NCBI RefSeq assembly: GCF_018599195.1
Contig: NZ_JAHFVK010000002.1
Location: 248,001-312,000 of the forward strand
From: Croceibacterium selenioxidans
GTDB taxonomy: Bacteria > Pseudomonadota > Alphaproteobacteria > Sphingomonadales > Sphingomonadaceae
Length of the DNA: 64,000 nucleotides
Direction of reading: 5' to 3'
Part shown: positions 44,097 through 52,177 of the stretch, piece by piece
Position numbering within the stretch: position 1 is the stretch's first letter
Layout: each line of letters starts with the position of its first letter
Program-made: the position numbers and the translations under genes
The notes under the pieces: generated by a model
Told to the model about the DNA's origin: nothing
What the model saw: the letters and a program-made list of their open reading frames with translations, nothing else
The model's database searches: none

Positions 44097-47000
44097 CTAT
44101 TCGGCAGGGGTCGAAAGGGGATCGTGGCTGCTGGAGCGCCAGCCGTCGCGCAGCCTGGCGATGCGCTCGCCAAGGCTGCGGCTGACCACGTAGAAGGTCG
44201 GCGTGAACACCAGGCCGAAGCCGGTCACTCCAAGCATACCGAAGCACACCGCCGTACCGAGCGCCTGGCGTAGCTCCGCCCCCGCCCCGGTCGCGATCAC
44301 CAGCGGCACCGAGCCGAGGATGAAGGCGAAGCTGGTCATCAGGATCGGCCGCAACCGGGTCTTGGCGGCTTGCACGGCGGCCTGTGCCGGGCTCAGCCCA
44401 TCCTGCTCTTCGCCCTGGCGAGCGAACTCGACGATCAGGATCGCGTTCTTTGCCGCCAGCGCAATCAGCACCACCAGTCCGATCTGGGTTAGCACGTTGT
44501 TGTCCATGCCCATCAGGTTCACCCCGATCATCGCCGCAAGCAGGCACATCGGCACGATCAGGATGATCGCGAGCGGCATGACCAGGCTCTCATATTGCGC
44601 GGCGAGAACCAGGAATACGAGCAGCACGGCGAGGGCGAAGACCAGCGTCGCGGTGTCGCCGGCGAATTTCTGCTGATAGGCGATGCCGGTCCATTCAATG
44701 TCATAGCCGGCGGGCAGCGTTGTTTCGGCGACCTTTTCCATCGTCGTCAGCGACTGTCCCGACGAGAAGCCGGGCGCGGTGTCGCCATCGATCGCGACCG
44801 CCGGAGCCAGGTTGTAGCGCGTGACGCGGTACGGCCCGGTGGTGTCGCTCAATGTTGCGACAGAACCGATCGGCACCATGGCCCCGTTGTCCGAGCGGGT
44901 TTGCAGGTTGGCAATGTCCGAGGGACTGTCGCGGAACGGCGCATCGGCCTGTGCGGTCACGCGATAAGTACGGCCGAGCAGGTTGAAGTCGTTGATGAAG
45001 GCCGATCCCAGATAGACCTGGAGGGTCTCGAACACACGAGCAGGCGGGACGCCTAGGATCTGAGCCTTGTCACGATCGATATCGGCATGGACGCGCGGAG
45101 TGCCGGTGTCGAAGAAGGTATAGACACCCGCGAGGCCCTGCTGCTGGTTGGCCTGCGCGATCACCGCGTTCGCCGCCTCCTGCATCGCGCGGTAGCCCTG
45201 GCCATTCTTGTCTTCGAGCATCATGCGGAAACCGCCCGCTGAGCCGATGCCGCGGATCACCGGCGGCTTGACGATCATAAGCCGCGCCTCGGTGATGTCG
45301 GCGGTGGCCTTCTGGGCCTCCGCGATCAGCGCGTCGATGGTCTGGTCCTTGCCGGCGCGATCCTCGAAGTCGTCGAGCACCCAATAAGCGGCCGCCGAGC
45401 TTGCGGACTGCGTTTCCGAAGTACCGTCGAAGCCCGAGAGCATGACCGTGCCCTTGATCCCGTCGATCGGGAGCATGCGAGCGGCCACCTTCTTCATCAC
45501 CGCGTCGGTGCGCGACGTGGCCGAGCCGGGCGGCAGTTGGATCACGGTCAGGAAGTAGCCCTGGTCCTGCTGGGGGACGAACCCGGTCGGCGTCATCCAT
45601 AGCGCCGCACCAGTCAGCGCGATCAACCCGGCATAGGCCATCATCACGCGCCGGGGCATGGCAACCAGCCGCGCGGTCCAACGGGCGTAGGTTTCGCTGA
45701 AGCGCTCGAACCAGCGGTTGAACGCCCCGCCCGCGCGGTCGGCGAGTTGGCGCCAGTAGGCCCCATCGGGCGCGGGCTCATGCTTGCGCAGCAAGAGCGC
45801 CGACAACGCCGGCGAAAGCGTGAGCGAGACGATCAGCGAGATTACGGTCGCCGACGAGATGGTCACCGCGAACTGCTGGTAGAAGGCGCCCGACATGCCG
45901 CCGATGAACAGTGTCGGCACGAACACCGCGCAAAGCACGAGCACGATCGCGATGAGAGCGGCGCCGACCTCGTCCATCGAGGTACGCGCGGCCTCCAGCG
46001 GAGTCATCCCGCTCTCGAGATTGCGCTCGACGTTTTCGACCACCACGATCGCGTCATCCACGACAATGCCGATCGCCAGCACCAGCCCGAACAGCGAGAG
46101 GTTGTTGAGCGAGTAGCCGAGCATCGCCAGCACCGCGAACGTCCCGATGAGCGAGACCGGAATGGCCAGCACGGGGATCAGCGAGGCGCGCCACTTCTGC
46201 AGGAAGACGACGATCACCAGCACGACCAGCACGATCGCCTCGATCAGCGTGTGAATCACAGCGTCGACCGATTGCTGGATGAATTCGGTCGGGTTGTAGA
46301 CGATCTTGTATTCAAGGCCGGCGGGGAAGTCGGCGGAAAGTTCCTCCATCGCCGCCTGAACCTCTTCGGCTGCGGCCAGGGCGTTGGATCCCGGCTCCTG
46401 CAGCACGGGGATAATCACGGAATCGCGATCGTCGAGATAGGCCGACGTGCCATAGTCCTCGGCGCCGATCTCGACCCGGGCAACATCGCCGACGCGCACC
46501 TGGCGGCCCTCGGCGTCCGTGCGGATCACCACGTTTTCGAACTGCTGGGGATCGGTGAAGCGGCCCTGCGTCTCGACGTTGAGTTGGAAGGCGCTGCCCG
46601 GGCTCGGCGGCTGGCCGAGCGTGCCCGCGGCGACCTGGACGTTCTGCGCACGCAATGCCGATACGATCTCACCCGCCGTCAGGTTGAGCGCGGCAGCGCG
46701 GCCGGGGTCGATCCACACGCGCATCGCGAGTTCGCGGCTGCCGAAGAGCCGCACGTCGCCCACACCCTCGATGCGGGCAAGCCGGTCCTTGATGCGGGTC
46801 TGCGCGTAGTTGGAGATGTACTCGCGGCTGAGCGACCCGTCGGGCGAGATCAGGTTCACCACCAGCAGGAAGTCCGGTGTGGTCTTCTTGGTCACGATGC
46901 CCAGGCGACGCACTTCGTCTGGCAGTCGCGGCTCGGCGATGGCGACGCGGTTCTGGACCAGCACTTGTGCCTCGTCGAGATCGGTGCCCTGCTCGAAGGT

Positions 47001-47282
47001 GACGGTGATCGTCACGCGCCCGTCACCGGTCGATTGGCTGGAGAGGTAGAGCATACCGTCCACCCCGTTGATTTCCTGTTCGATCGGATTGGCGACCGTG
47101 TCGGCCACGGTCTCAGCCGAAGCGCCGGGGTAAGTGGCGGTCACCGTCACGGTCGGCGGAACGACTTCCGGATACTGCGAGACCGGCAGGAAGAAGTACG
47201 AGATCGCGCCGATAAGCGTGATGATCACGGCGATGACCGCGGCGAAGATCGGCCGGTCGATGAAGAAGCGAGACAGGCGCAT
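44097..47282 (-). CDS. RND efflux pump, HAE-1 (AcrB/MexF) type
   Basis: 1061 residues from ATG 47282 (GGAG six bases upstream); an upstream in-frame TTG lacks support. The N-terminal MRLSRFFIDRPIFAAVIAVI is typical. The transmembrane proton-relay region contains GIVVDDAIVVVENVERNLES with the two aspartates of the AcrB type, and a second half with VGLVVLIALAAKNAILIVEF. Two large periplasmic loops separate 12 helices. It should export hydrophobic compounds by proton antiport with the adaptor and NodT-type channel encoded beside it. Confidence 0.95.
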   Translation of the reverse strand: MRLSRFFIDRPIFAAVIAVIITLIGAISYFFLPVSQYPEVVPPTVTVTATYPGASAETVADTVANPIEQEINGVDGMLYLSSQSTGDGRVTITVTFEQGTDLDEAQVLVQNRVAIAEPRLPDEVRRLGIVTKKTTPDFLLVVNLISPDGSLSREYISNYAQTRIKDRLARIEGVGDVRLFGSRELAMRVWIDPGRAAALNLTAGEIVSALRAQNVQVAAGTLGQPPSPGSAFQLNVETQGRFTDPQQFENVVIRTDAEGRQVRVGDVARVEIGAEDYGTSAYLDDRDSVIIPVLQEPGSNALAAAEEVQAAMEELSADFPAGLEYKIVYNPTEFIQQSVDAVIHTLIEAIVLVVLVIVVFLQKWRASLIPVLAIPVSLIGTFAVLAMLGYSLNNLSLFGLVLAIGIVVDDAIVVVENVERNLESGMTPLEAARTSMDEVGAALIAIVLVLCAVFVPTLFIGGMSGAFYQQFAVTISSATVISLIVSLTLSPALSALLLRKHEPAPDGAYWRQLADRAGGAFNRWFERFSETYARWTARLVAMPRRVMMAYAGLIALTGAALWMTPTGFVPQQDQGYFLTVIQLPPGSATSRTDAVMKKVAARMLPIDGIKGTVMLSGFDGTSETQSASSAAAYWVLDDFEDRAGKDQTIDALIAEAQKATADITEARLMIVKPPVIRGIGSAGGFRMMLEDKNGQGYRAMQEAANAVIAQANQQQGLAGVYTFFDTGTPRVHADIDRDKAQILGVPPARVFETLQVYLGSAFINDFNLLGRTYRVTAQADAPFRDSPSDIANLQTRSDNGAMVPIGSVATLSDTTGPYRVTRYNLAPAVAIDGDTAPGFSSGQSLTTMEKVAETTLPAGYDIEWTGIAYQQKFAGDTATLVFALAVLLVFLVLAAQYESLVMPLAIILIVPMCLLAAMIGVNLMGMDNNVLTQIGLVVLIALAAKNAILIVEFARQGEEQDGLSPAQAAVQAAKTRLRPILMTSFAFILGSVPLVIATGAGAELRQALGTAVCFGMLGVTGFGLVFTPTFYVVSRSLGERIARLRDGWRSSSHDPLSTPAE

Positions 47283-47335
47283 TTCGGGCTCCAACTGGAA
47301 GCGAGGTCGGGCGTGACGGGGCTTGGGAGGACGGC

Positions 47336-48604
47336 TTAGTTGGCGACCGTCGCTGCGCCCGGGGGCGCCTCGGCGGTGGCGGCGGCAGGCGCTTTCGGCT
47401 TGGGCGGAGCGATCCGGTCAAGGCGCGCGGTCACTTTGGCACCCGGCATGGCCATCTGCGTGCCTTCGATCACCACCCGGTCGCCGGGTTCGAGACCACC
47501 GCGAACCACGCGCAAGCCTCCGTCGATCACCGGGCCGAGCGCGACTTCCTTGGCAGAGACAGTGCCGTCACGGGCGACCACCAGCAGCAGCTTGCGCGTC
47601 TGGTCGGTCTGCACCGCAGTGTCGGGTACGAGCAGCGCCTTTTCGGTGCCGCCGGTCGCCAGCCTCATGTTACCGAACATGCCGGGCGTCAGGAAGTTGT
47701 CGGGATTGCGGACCACGGCGCGGGCGCGGATCGTGCCGGAGTTGGGATCGAGGCCGTTGTCGGTGAAGTCGAGTTCCCCGTTCCACTTGTAGTCCGGTTC
47801 GTCCTGCAGGCGAATCTGCACGTCAGCACCGCGCTCCAGACCTTCGCGCTTCGACTTGAGGAAGGATCCTTCCGAGCCGTCGAAGGCGAAATAAAGGGGA
47901 TCGGTGGCAACGATCGTGGTCAGCAATGTTGCGGCCGGACCGTCTCCCGCGGCAACGAGGTTGCCCGGGTCGACGCGGCGGTCGGACACGCGCCCGCTGA
48001 TCGGGGCGCGGACCGTGGTGAACTCGACGTCGAGACTGCGCGAGCGCACTCGCGCCTGCGCCGCGGCGAGCGATGCGTTGGCGGCGGTCACCCTCGCCCG
48101 CAGAGCGTCGATCTCACTCTTGGCGACGGCGTCGTCCTCGACCAGCCGCAGGGCGCGATCGAGATTGCTACGGGCGAGCAGCAGGTCGCTCCGCGCCGTG
48201 GCGACGCCCGCTTGAGCCTCGGCCAGCGCGGCCTGGTAGGGCCGCGGATCGATGGTGAACAGCGGCTGCCCCTGGCGGACGAACTGCCCGTCCTGGAAGT
48301 GCACCGCCGTGATCTGGCCGGAGACACGCGGGCGCAGCTCGACGCTGCGGCTCGCTTCGAAGCGGCCAATGTGCTCGTCCCACTGAGTGATCTCGCGCTG
48401 CAGCGGCGTAGCCACGGTCACCACGGGCGGTGGGGGCGCGGCGGCCGGCACGCTGGTGGCGCGCAGAAGATACCAGGCGAGGCCCACCACGGCAGCGATG
48501 AGCACGATCCATCCGGTGCGGCCAAGGCGACCGCGACGTTTCGGGGCCTCGGCCTCCTGAAGCTCTCGCAGTTCGTCCATTTCGATCGGCGTCAGGTCGT
48601 TCAT
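47336..48604 (-). CDS. RND periplasmic adaptor subunit (MexE/AcrA type)
   Basis: 422 residues. A single N-terminal transmembrane segment (about residues 31-48) anchors it to the inner membrane. Lipoyl-like halves (VELRPRVSGQITAVHFQDGQ and FTTVRAPISGRVSDRRVDPG) surround a coiled-coil hairpin (about 125-195). The C-terminus is Pro/Ala-rich. It is the first gene of the efflux operon, 53 bases before the pump gene. The TetR regulator gene ends 235 bases upstream on the same strand. Confidence 0.93.
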   Translation of the reverse strand: MNDLTPIEMDELRELQEAEAPKRRGRLGRTGWIVLIAAVVGLAWYLLRATSVPAAAPPPPVVTVATPLQREITQWDEHIGRFEASRSVELRPRVSGQITAVHFQDGQFVRQGQPLFTIDPRPYQAALAEAQAGVATARSDLLLARSNLDRALRLVEDDAVAKSEIDALRARVTAANASLAAAQARVRSRSLDVEFTTVRAPISGRVSDRRVDPGNLVAAGDGPAATLLTTIVATDPLYFAFDGSEGSFLKSKREGLERGADVQIRLQDEPDYKWNGELDFTDNGLDPNSGTIRARAVVRNPDNFLTPGMFGNMRLATGGTEKALLVPDTAVQTDQTRKLLLVVARDGTVSAKEVALGPVIDGGLRVVRGGLEPGDRVVIEGTQMAMPGAKVTARLDRIAPPKPKAPAAATAEAPPGAATVAN

Positions 48605-48839
48605 CGAGCGGTCCTCAGAAGGCGTGCATCACCACTCCGGAAAAGCGCGAGCTTTTCGGAAAAGGTGAGGCGAACAGACAGGCAAGTTTCATCGAGAAAG
48701 CCCTGCGAGAGCCGGGCATGGCCTACGCAGTTCTGTCTCGCAGCGTTCTGTACCGATAAGTATGTAATCTGACGTTCAGGTCAAGCGATATTTCTATACC
48801 GCTCGATATTTTTTTCGCAATGCAGCAAAATCCGGAACG
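48605..48839. promoter_or_regulatory. Efflux operon control region
   Basis: This 235-base gap between the TetR stop and the adaptor start should carry the efflux promoter. It contains an imperfect palindrome at 48795-48809 that recurs at the TetR gene start. It is A/T-rich around 48760-48830, in contrast to its surroundings. Confidence 0.5.
48795..48809 (+). promoter_or_regulatory. TetR operator candidate at the efflux operon
   Basis: TATACCGCTCGATAT; the central ATACCG-CT-CGATAT forms an imperfect inverted repeat. It agrees at 11 of 15 positions with the minus-strand element at 49438-49452. Confidence 0.5.
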
Positions 48840-49439
48840 TCAGCGCCCCGGCCAGACCGCCAGCGTGGCGTCGGCAACTTGTTGTAATTGCTCACGGCTC
48901 GCCCCGGCACCGGCCTGGACGGAGATGCCCTGCAGCAAGGCCGTCAGGTACTGCGTCATCGCTTCCGCTTCTACCGGAACGGTGAAATCGCCTTCGTCGA
49001 TCGCTCGCTGCATCCGCTCCACCATCGCCCCGCGCGAGGATTGGGCCCGCGTGCGCACATCTTGCTGGATCGGCGAATCCTTGCCCCCGCAACTGATCGA
49101 CGCAATCACACCCAGACAACCCGGGCATTCGCTGGTGATGTTCTGGATTGTCCCCTCGAGCAATCGCTGCGCCACCCCGCGACCGCTTGGGGCGTCCAGC
49201 GCGTTCCTGACATAAGCCAGCTTCTCGCTCTCGTAGAGATCGAGCGCGCGCTTGAAGAGTTCTTCCTTGTTACCGAACGCGGCGTAGAGGCTTGGCCGGG
49301 TGATCCCCATCGCCTCTGTCAGGTCGGTCATCGACGCGGCGTCATACCCCTTCTCCCAGAAAACGCGCAGCGCCGTAGCCAATGCCTCTTCGACATCGAA
49401 CTCGCGAGGGCGTCCTCTGGCAGCTACGGTCATTTCCAT
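48840..49439 (-). CDS. TetR-family repressor of the efflux operon
   Basis: 199 residues. The helix-turn-helix is ALRVFWEKGYDAASMTDLTEAMGITRPSLYAAFGNKEELF. The C-terminal ligand domain contains CPGCLGVIASISCGG, common in the TetR group that controls RND pumps of Alphaproteobacteria. It lies directly upstream of the efflux operon on the same strand. Two starts are possible (49439 and 49433), neither with a strong ribosome site. A palindrome-like element overlapping the start and repeated before the adaptor gene suggests it represses itself and the pump. Confidence 0.88.
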   Translation of the reverse strand: MEMTVAARGRPREFDVEEALATALRVFWEKGYDAASMTDLTEAMGITRPSLYAAFGNKEELFKRALDLYESEKLAYVRNALDAPSGRGVAQRLLEGTIQNITSECPGCLGVIASISCGGKDSPIQQDVRTRAQSSRGAMVERMQRAIDEGDFTVPVEAEAMTQYLTALLQGISVQAGAGASREQLQQVADATLAVWPGR

Positions 49440-49452
49440 ATCAGTTGGTATA
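49438..49452 (-). promoter_or_regulatory. TetR operator candidate at the regulator's own start
   Basis: TATACCAACTGATAT on the minus strand, overlapping the TetR start codon region. It shares 11 of 15 positions with 48795-48809, in the same orientation relative to the downstream gene. Autorepression is the simple inference. Confidence 0.5.
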
Positions 49453-49455
49453 TAA

Positions 49456-51252
49456 TCAATTCCGCCCGATAGGCAAATGTCGCTCGTTACCGTGCCCGCG
49501 ATCGCGGTGCAGGGGTGCGAGCGCTTCCTTTAAACCTCCAAGCCAAGGGTCGAACCGCTTCCAGCCATCCAGGCTCGAGCGATTGATCGGTCGGCGCGCC
49601 TGCTCAGCGCTGGCCGTCGCAATGACGCGCCCTTCGGTGCCGAGTTCCAGGCAGCCCGACTCGAACTCCAGGCCGAGAAATTCGAGCAGCGCACGAGTTT
49701 CTCCCTCCGCATCCTCGACCAGCGCTTCATACCGGACGAGCTGGATAACCTCGGGCATGACCTTCCCGCACCACTCCATCGCGCGGACGTATGTGAGATA
49801 GTAGTCGGCAATCTCGATGAGATCGTAGCTTGCTGGGTGTCCCGGCTGGAACAGCAGCGCGAAATTGGACACGCAGCAGTCGAGCGCATTGCGCCGGATG
49901 TCCACGATCCTGGCGTTGGGTAGAATCAGGTGAATGAAGGCCAGCTCGGCCCAGTTGTGCGGAAGCTTGTCGGTGAAACGGGCCCTGGCCCGCCCACAGC
50001 GATCACGAGCGCGCTTGAGATAGTCCGCGCCGAGCCTGGTACAGTCGGAAGCCGTGAGAGTCCCAAGGAGTTCGACGATGTCGCGCTCCGGATCGAGACC
50101 AGCACTGGCGGCGGCCTCGCGCAATAGCGAGGTGACAATCGGCATCTCACCGCCCGCCGTCACCTGGCTGTGACCCGCCAGGATTTGCTCGACCAGCGTA
50201 GAGCCCGAGCGTGGCATGCCGACAATGAAGATGGGCGCGTCGCTTAAGTCGCCCCAATCCTCGCGATCGGCGAAGAAGGACCGATCGAGGTTCGCTTCAA
50301 GGTCTTCCATTCGTCGGGCGAATGCATTGCCATCGTATGAAAGCTGGGCGCGGCGCAGCCGGTTGGCCTCCGACAGCAAGGCGAAGGCGCGTTCATGGTC
50401 GCCGGCCTTGTCGGCGACAGTCCCTTCCGCAAAGGCAAGGTAAAGACGGTCGGCTGGATTCCGAGCTTCGTCGAACGCCGCCTTGAGAGCGGTCCGGTCA
50501 GCGGAATCGAGCTGGCCGCCAAGAAGGGTTGTGAGGCTCCACCACGGCGCGCCGAGACCCGGGGCGGCGACAAGGGCCTTTCGGTAGGCGCGCTCGGCCT
50601 CAGATGTCTGGCCGAGAGTCCGCTGCAGGTCGCCGAAGCCAACCAACACGGCGGGATCGTTCGGCGCGATTTCCAACAGACGGCGATGCACGGCCTCTGC
50701 CCTCTCATGGTCACCCACTTCGGCGAGCAAGGCCGCCTGCCAGCGAAGCAGTGCGACATCGCGAGTCTCGGGCTCGAGCAAGAGAGCCAGACCATCGAGT
50801 GCCGCGCGCGGGTCGAAACGTTGATAGTGCGCGCGAACGAGCGCGATCCGTGCCTCGCGATATTCGGGCATGAAGGCGAGCGCGGCTTCGAACGAGGAAA
50901 CGGCCGCGCTCAATCTGCCCGTGCGGGCGAGCGCTTCGCCCTGGACCAGCAACGCCACGGGATCGTCCGGATGACGCGCGAGGTGCGATTGCAGGGTTTC
51001 GATGGCTGCGGCTGGTTGACCCGCCAGGACGGCGCGATGCGCCTCGCCAATGGCCGGCACGTGGCGCGACAGTGTCACTGCCATGGCTTTCGCGTTGCGC
51101 GCCTCCGATGGCTGTCCCATCCGTTCCAGCGCCTTGGCCAGCAACCTGTGAGCCGCCGGGTTCTGCGGCCAGGATAGCAAGAGCGCCCGAGCCTTCGCCG
51201 CTGCACGGGAAGGGTCTGTTGTCAGCGACCCTTCGGCCTCCGCCAGAGCCAT
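49456..51252 (-). CDS. TPR-repeat sulfotransferase-family protein
   Basis: 598 residues from ATG 51252; a TTG at 51303, overlapping the previous gene's end, is possible. Residues about 1-290 hold TPR-like repeats (AHRLLAKALERMGQPSEA, AVLVGFGDLQRTLGQTSEAE, RAYRKALVAAPGLGAPW). Residues about 325-590 form a PAPS-type sulfotransferase domain with the 5'-phosphosulfate loop IFIVGMPRSGSTLVEQILAG and a 3'-phosphate region near RIVDIRRNALDCCVSNF. The TPR part probably recruits protein or glycan targets. It follows another sulfotransferase-like gene and a TBDR gene on the same strand. The acceptor is unknown. Confidence 0.85.
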   Translation of the reverse strand: MALAEAEGSLTTDPSRAAAKARALLLSWPQNPAAHRLLAKALERMGQPSEARNAKAMAVTLSRHVPAIGEAHRAVLAGQPAAAIETLQSHLARHPDDPVALLVQGEALARTGRLSAAVSSFEAALAFMPEYREARIALVRAHYQRFDPRAALDGLALLLEPETRDVALLRWQAALLAEVGDHERAEAVHRRLLEIAPNDPAVLVGFGDLQRTLGQTSEAERAYRKALVAAPGLGAPWWSLTTLLGGQLDSADRTALKAAFDEARNPADRLYLAFAEGTVADKAGDHERAFALLSEANRLRRAQLSYDGNAFARRMEDLEANLDRSFFADREDWGDLSDAPIFIVGMPRSGSTLVEQILAGHSQVTAGGEMPIVTSLLREAAASAGLDPERDIVELLGTLTASDCTRLGADYLKRARDRCGRARARFTDKLPHNWAELAFIHLILPNARIVDIRRNALDCCVSNFALLFQPGHPASYDLIEIADYYLTYVRAMEWCGKVMPEVIQLVRYEALVEDAEGETRALLEFLGLEFESGCLELGTEGRVIATASAEQARRPINRSSLDGWKRFDPWLGGLKEALAPLHRDRGHGNERHLPIGRN

Positions 51253-51289
51253 GTCGAAGGCCCCGGATCTTTCGCCGGGCTCGGGACGG

Positions 51290-52075
51290 TCAGGCGTAGC
51301 CAAGCATGGCTCGCATCCCGGGCGCGGCCACCTCGACCAACTGTTTCTGCCCGGGGGGTAGTTTGTCGGGAATTGCGACACCCCCGACTGACAGCTTTTC
51401 GCGAGCCGTCGAGCTTTGCCTGCGATCGGCACCGGCGGCGACACGCTCGGCCCAGTTTTCCGGCAGGGCAATGCCACAATGACCCAGGAGGGTTGCGAAA
51501 TAAGGCTCTGCCTCGGGTTGTTCGAGGGCATTTGCGTGGGCCACCAGATCCTCGTAGCGCAGCAACAAGGCACCGGTATGAAGCCACCCCAAGGCGTTGA
51601 AGCGGTACTGGTCCGCCATTGACGGAGCCTTGCCGTGGATGCCGAAGATCATCAGGTTCAACAGATCCTCGACCGCCAGTTTCCCGTCCTTGAGGTGATC
51701 CATGTTGGCCGAGAATTGCTCGGACACGAAGAACCGCGCCCGCGCCAGCACCCAATCATGGGGATCGCGAACCAGGATGACGCGGTGGCAGCGCGCCGTT
51801 TCGATCGCCGAGGCATCGGAAAAGAGCAGATGGCCCCAGCTGAGCATGGGCCGCTCGGTGGAGAAGGCGGCCAGGTTGTTCTGCAGGTTCGGCCACTGGA
51901 TGAAGGCGGCATGGTACTGCTGCTCCACCGGGACGAACATGCGCAGGATGTTGCGCAGCAGGTGGGTTCCCGATTTGGGGACCGAGTTCAGGAAGATCGG
52001 AACCGTGATCGGAGCGGGAGCGAACCGGGCGGTCGTTTCGTTCAGCGTGTCCGCGTCGAGAGATATTTGCACCAT
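51290..52075 (-). CDS. Sulfotransferase-like protein
   Basis: 261 residues. The 5'-phosphosulfate loop is FLNSVPKSGTHLLRNIL (about residue 28), and the 3'-phosphate-binding segment is CHRVILVRDPHDWVLARARF. LLLRYEDLVAH is the usual later motif of the family. The ATG at 52075 is close to the terminator of the upstream TBDR gene. The TPR-sulfotransferase gene follows after 37 bases, so the two are probably one operon. The acceptor is unknown. Confidence 0.8.
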   Translation of the reverse strand: MVQISLDADTLNETTARFAPAPITVPIFLNSVPKSGTHLLRNILRMFVPVEQQYHAAFIQWPNLQNNLAAFSTERPMLSWGHLLFSDASAIETARCHRVILVRDPHDWVLARARFFVSEQFSANMDHLKDGKLAVEDLLNLMIFGIHGKAPSMADQYRFNALGWLHTGALLLRYEDLVAHANALEQPEAEPYFATLLGHCGIALPENWAERVAAGADRRQSSTAREKLSVGGVAIPDKLPPGQKQLVEVAAPGMRAMLGYA

Positions 52076-52119
52076 GGATACGGGACACTCGCAAACGAGG
52101 GCGGGTAACTGCTGCTAAC

Positions 52120-52154
52120 AAAAAAAAGTGGGCGGCGCAAACGCACCACCCACT
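52120..52154 (-). terminator. Rho-independent terminator of the TBDR gene
   Basis: On the minus strand, AGTGGGTGG pairs with CCGCCCACT across a 10-base loop (one G-T wobble) and is followed at once by a T-run of about eight. It lies 24 bases after the TBDR stop and separates that gene from the sulfotransferase genes. Confidence 0.85.
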
Positions 52155-52177
52155 CGATGTCTTCCGATCTTTCAGGA

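Noticed and set aside
45747-47339. 530-codon open frame on the plus strand
   Set aside because: It lies opposite the RND pump gene. Its His/Arg/Asp/Gln-rich composition is that of an antisense frame of GC-rich coding DNA, and the pump gene has strong motifs throughout.
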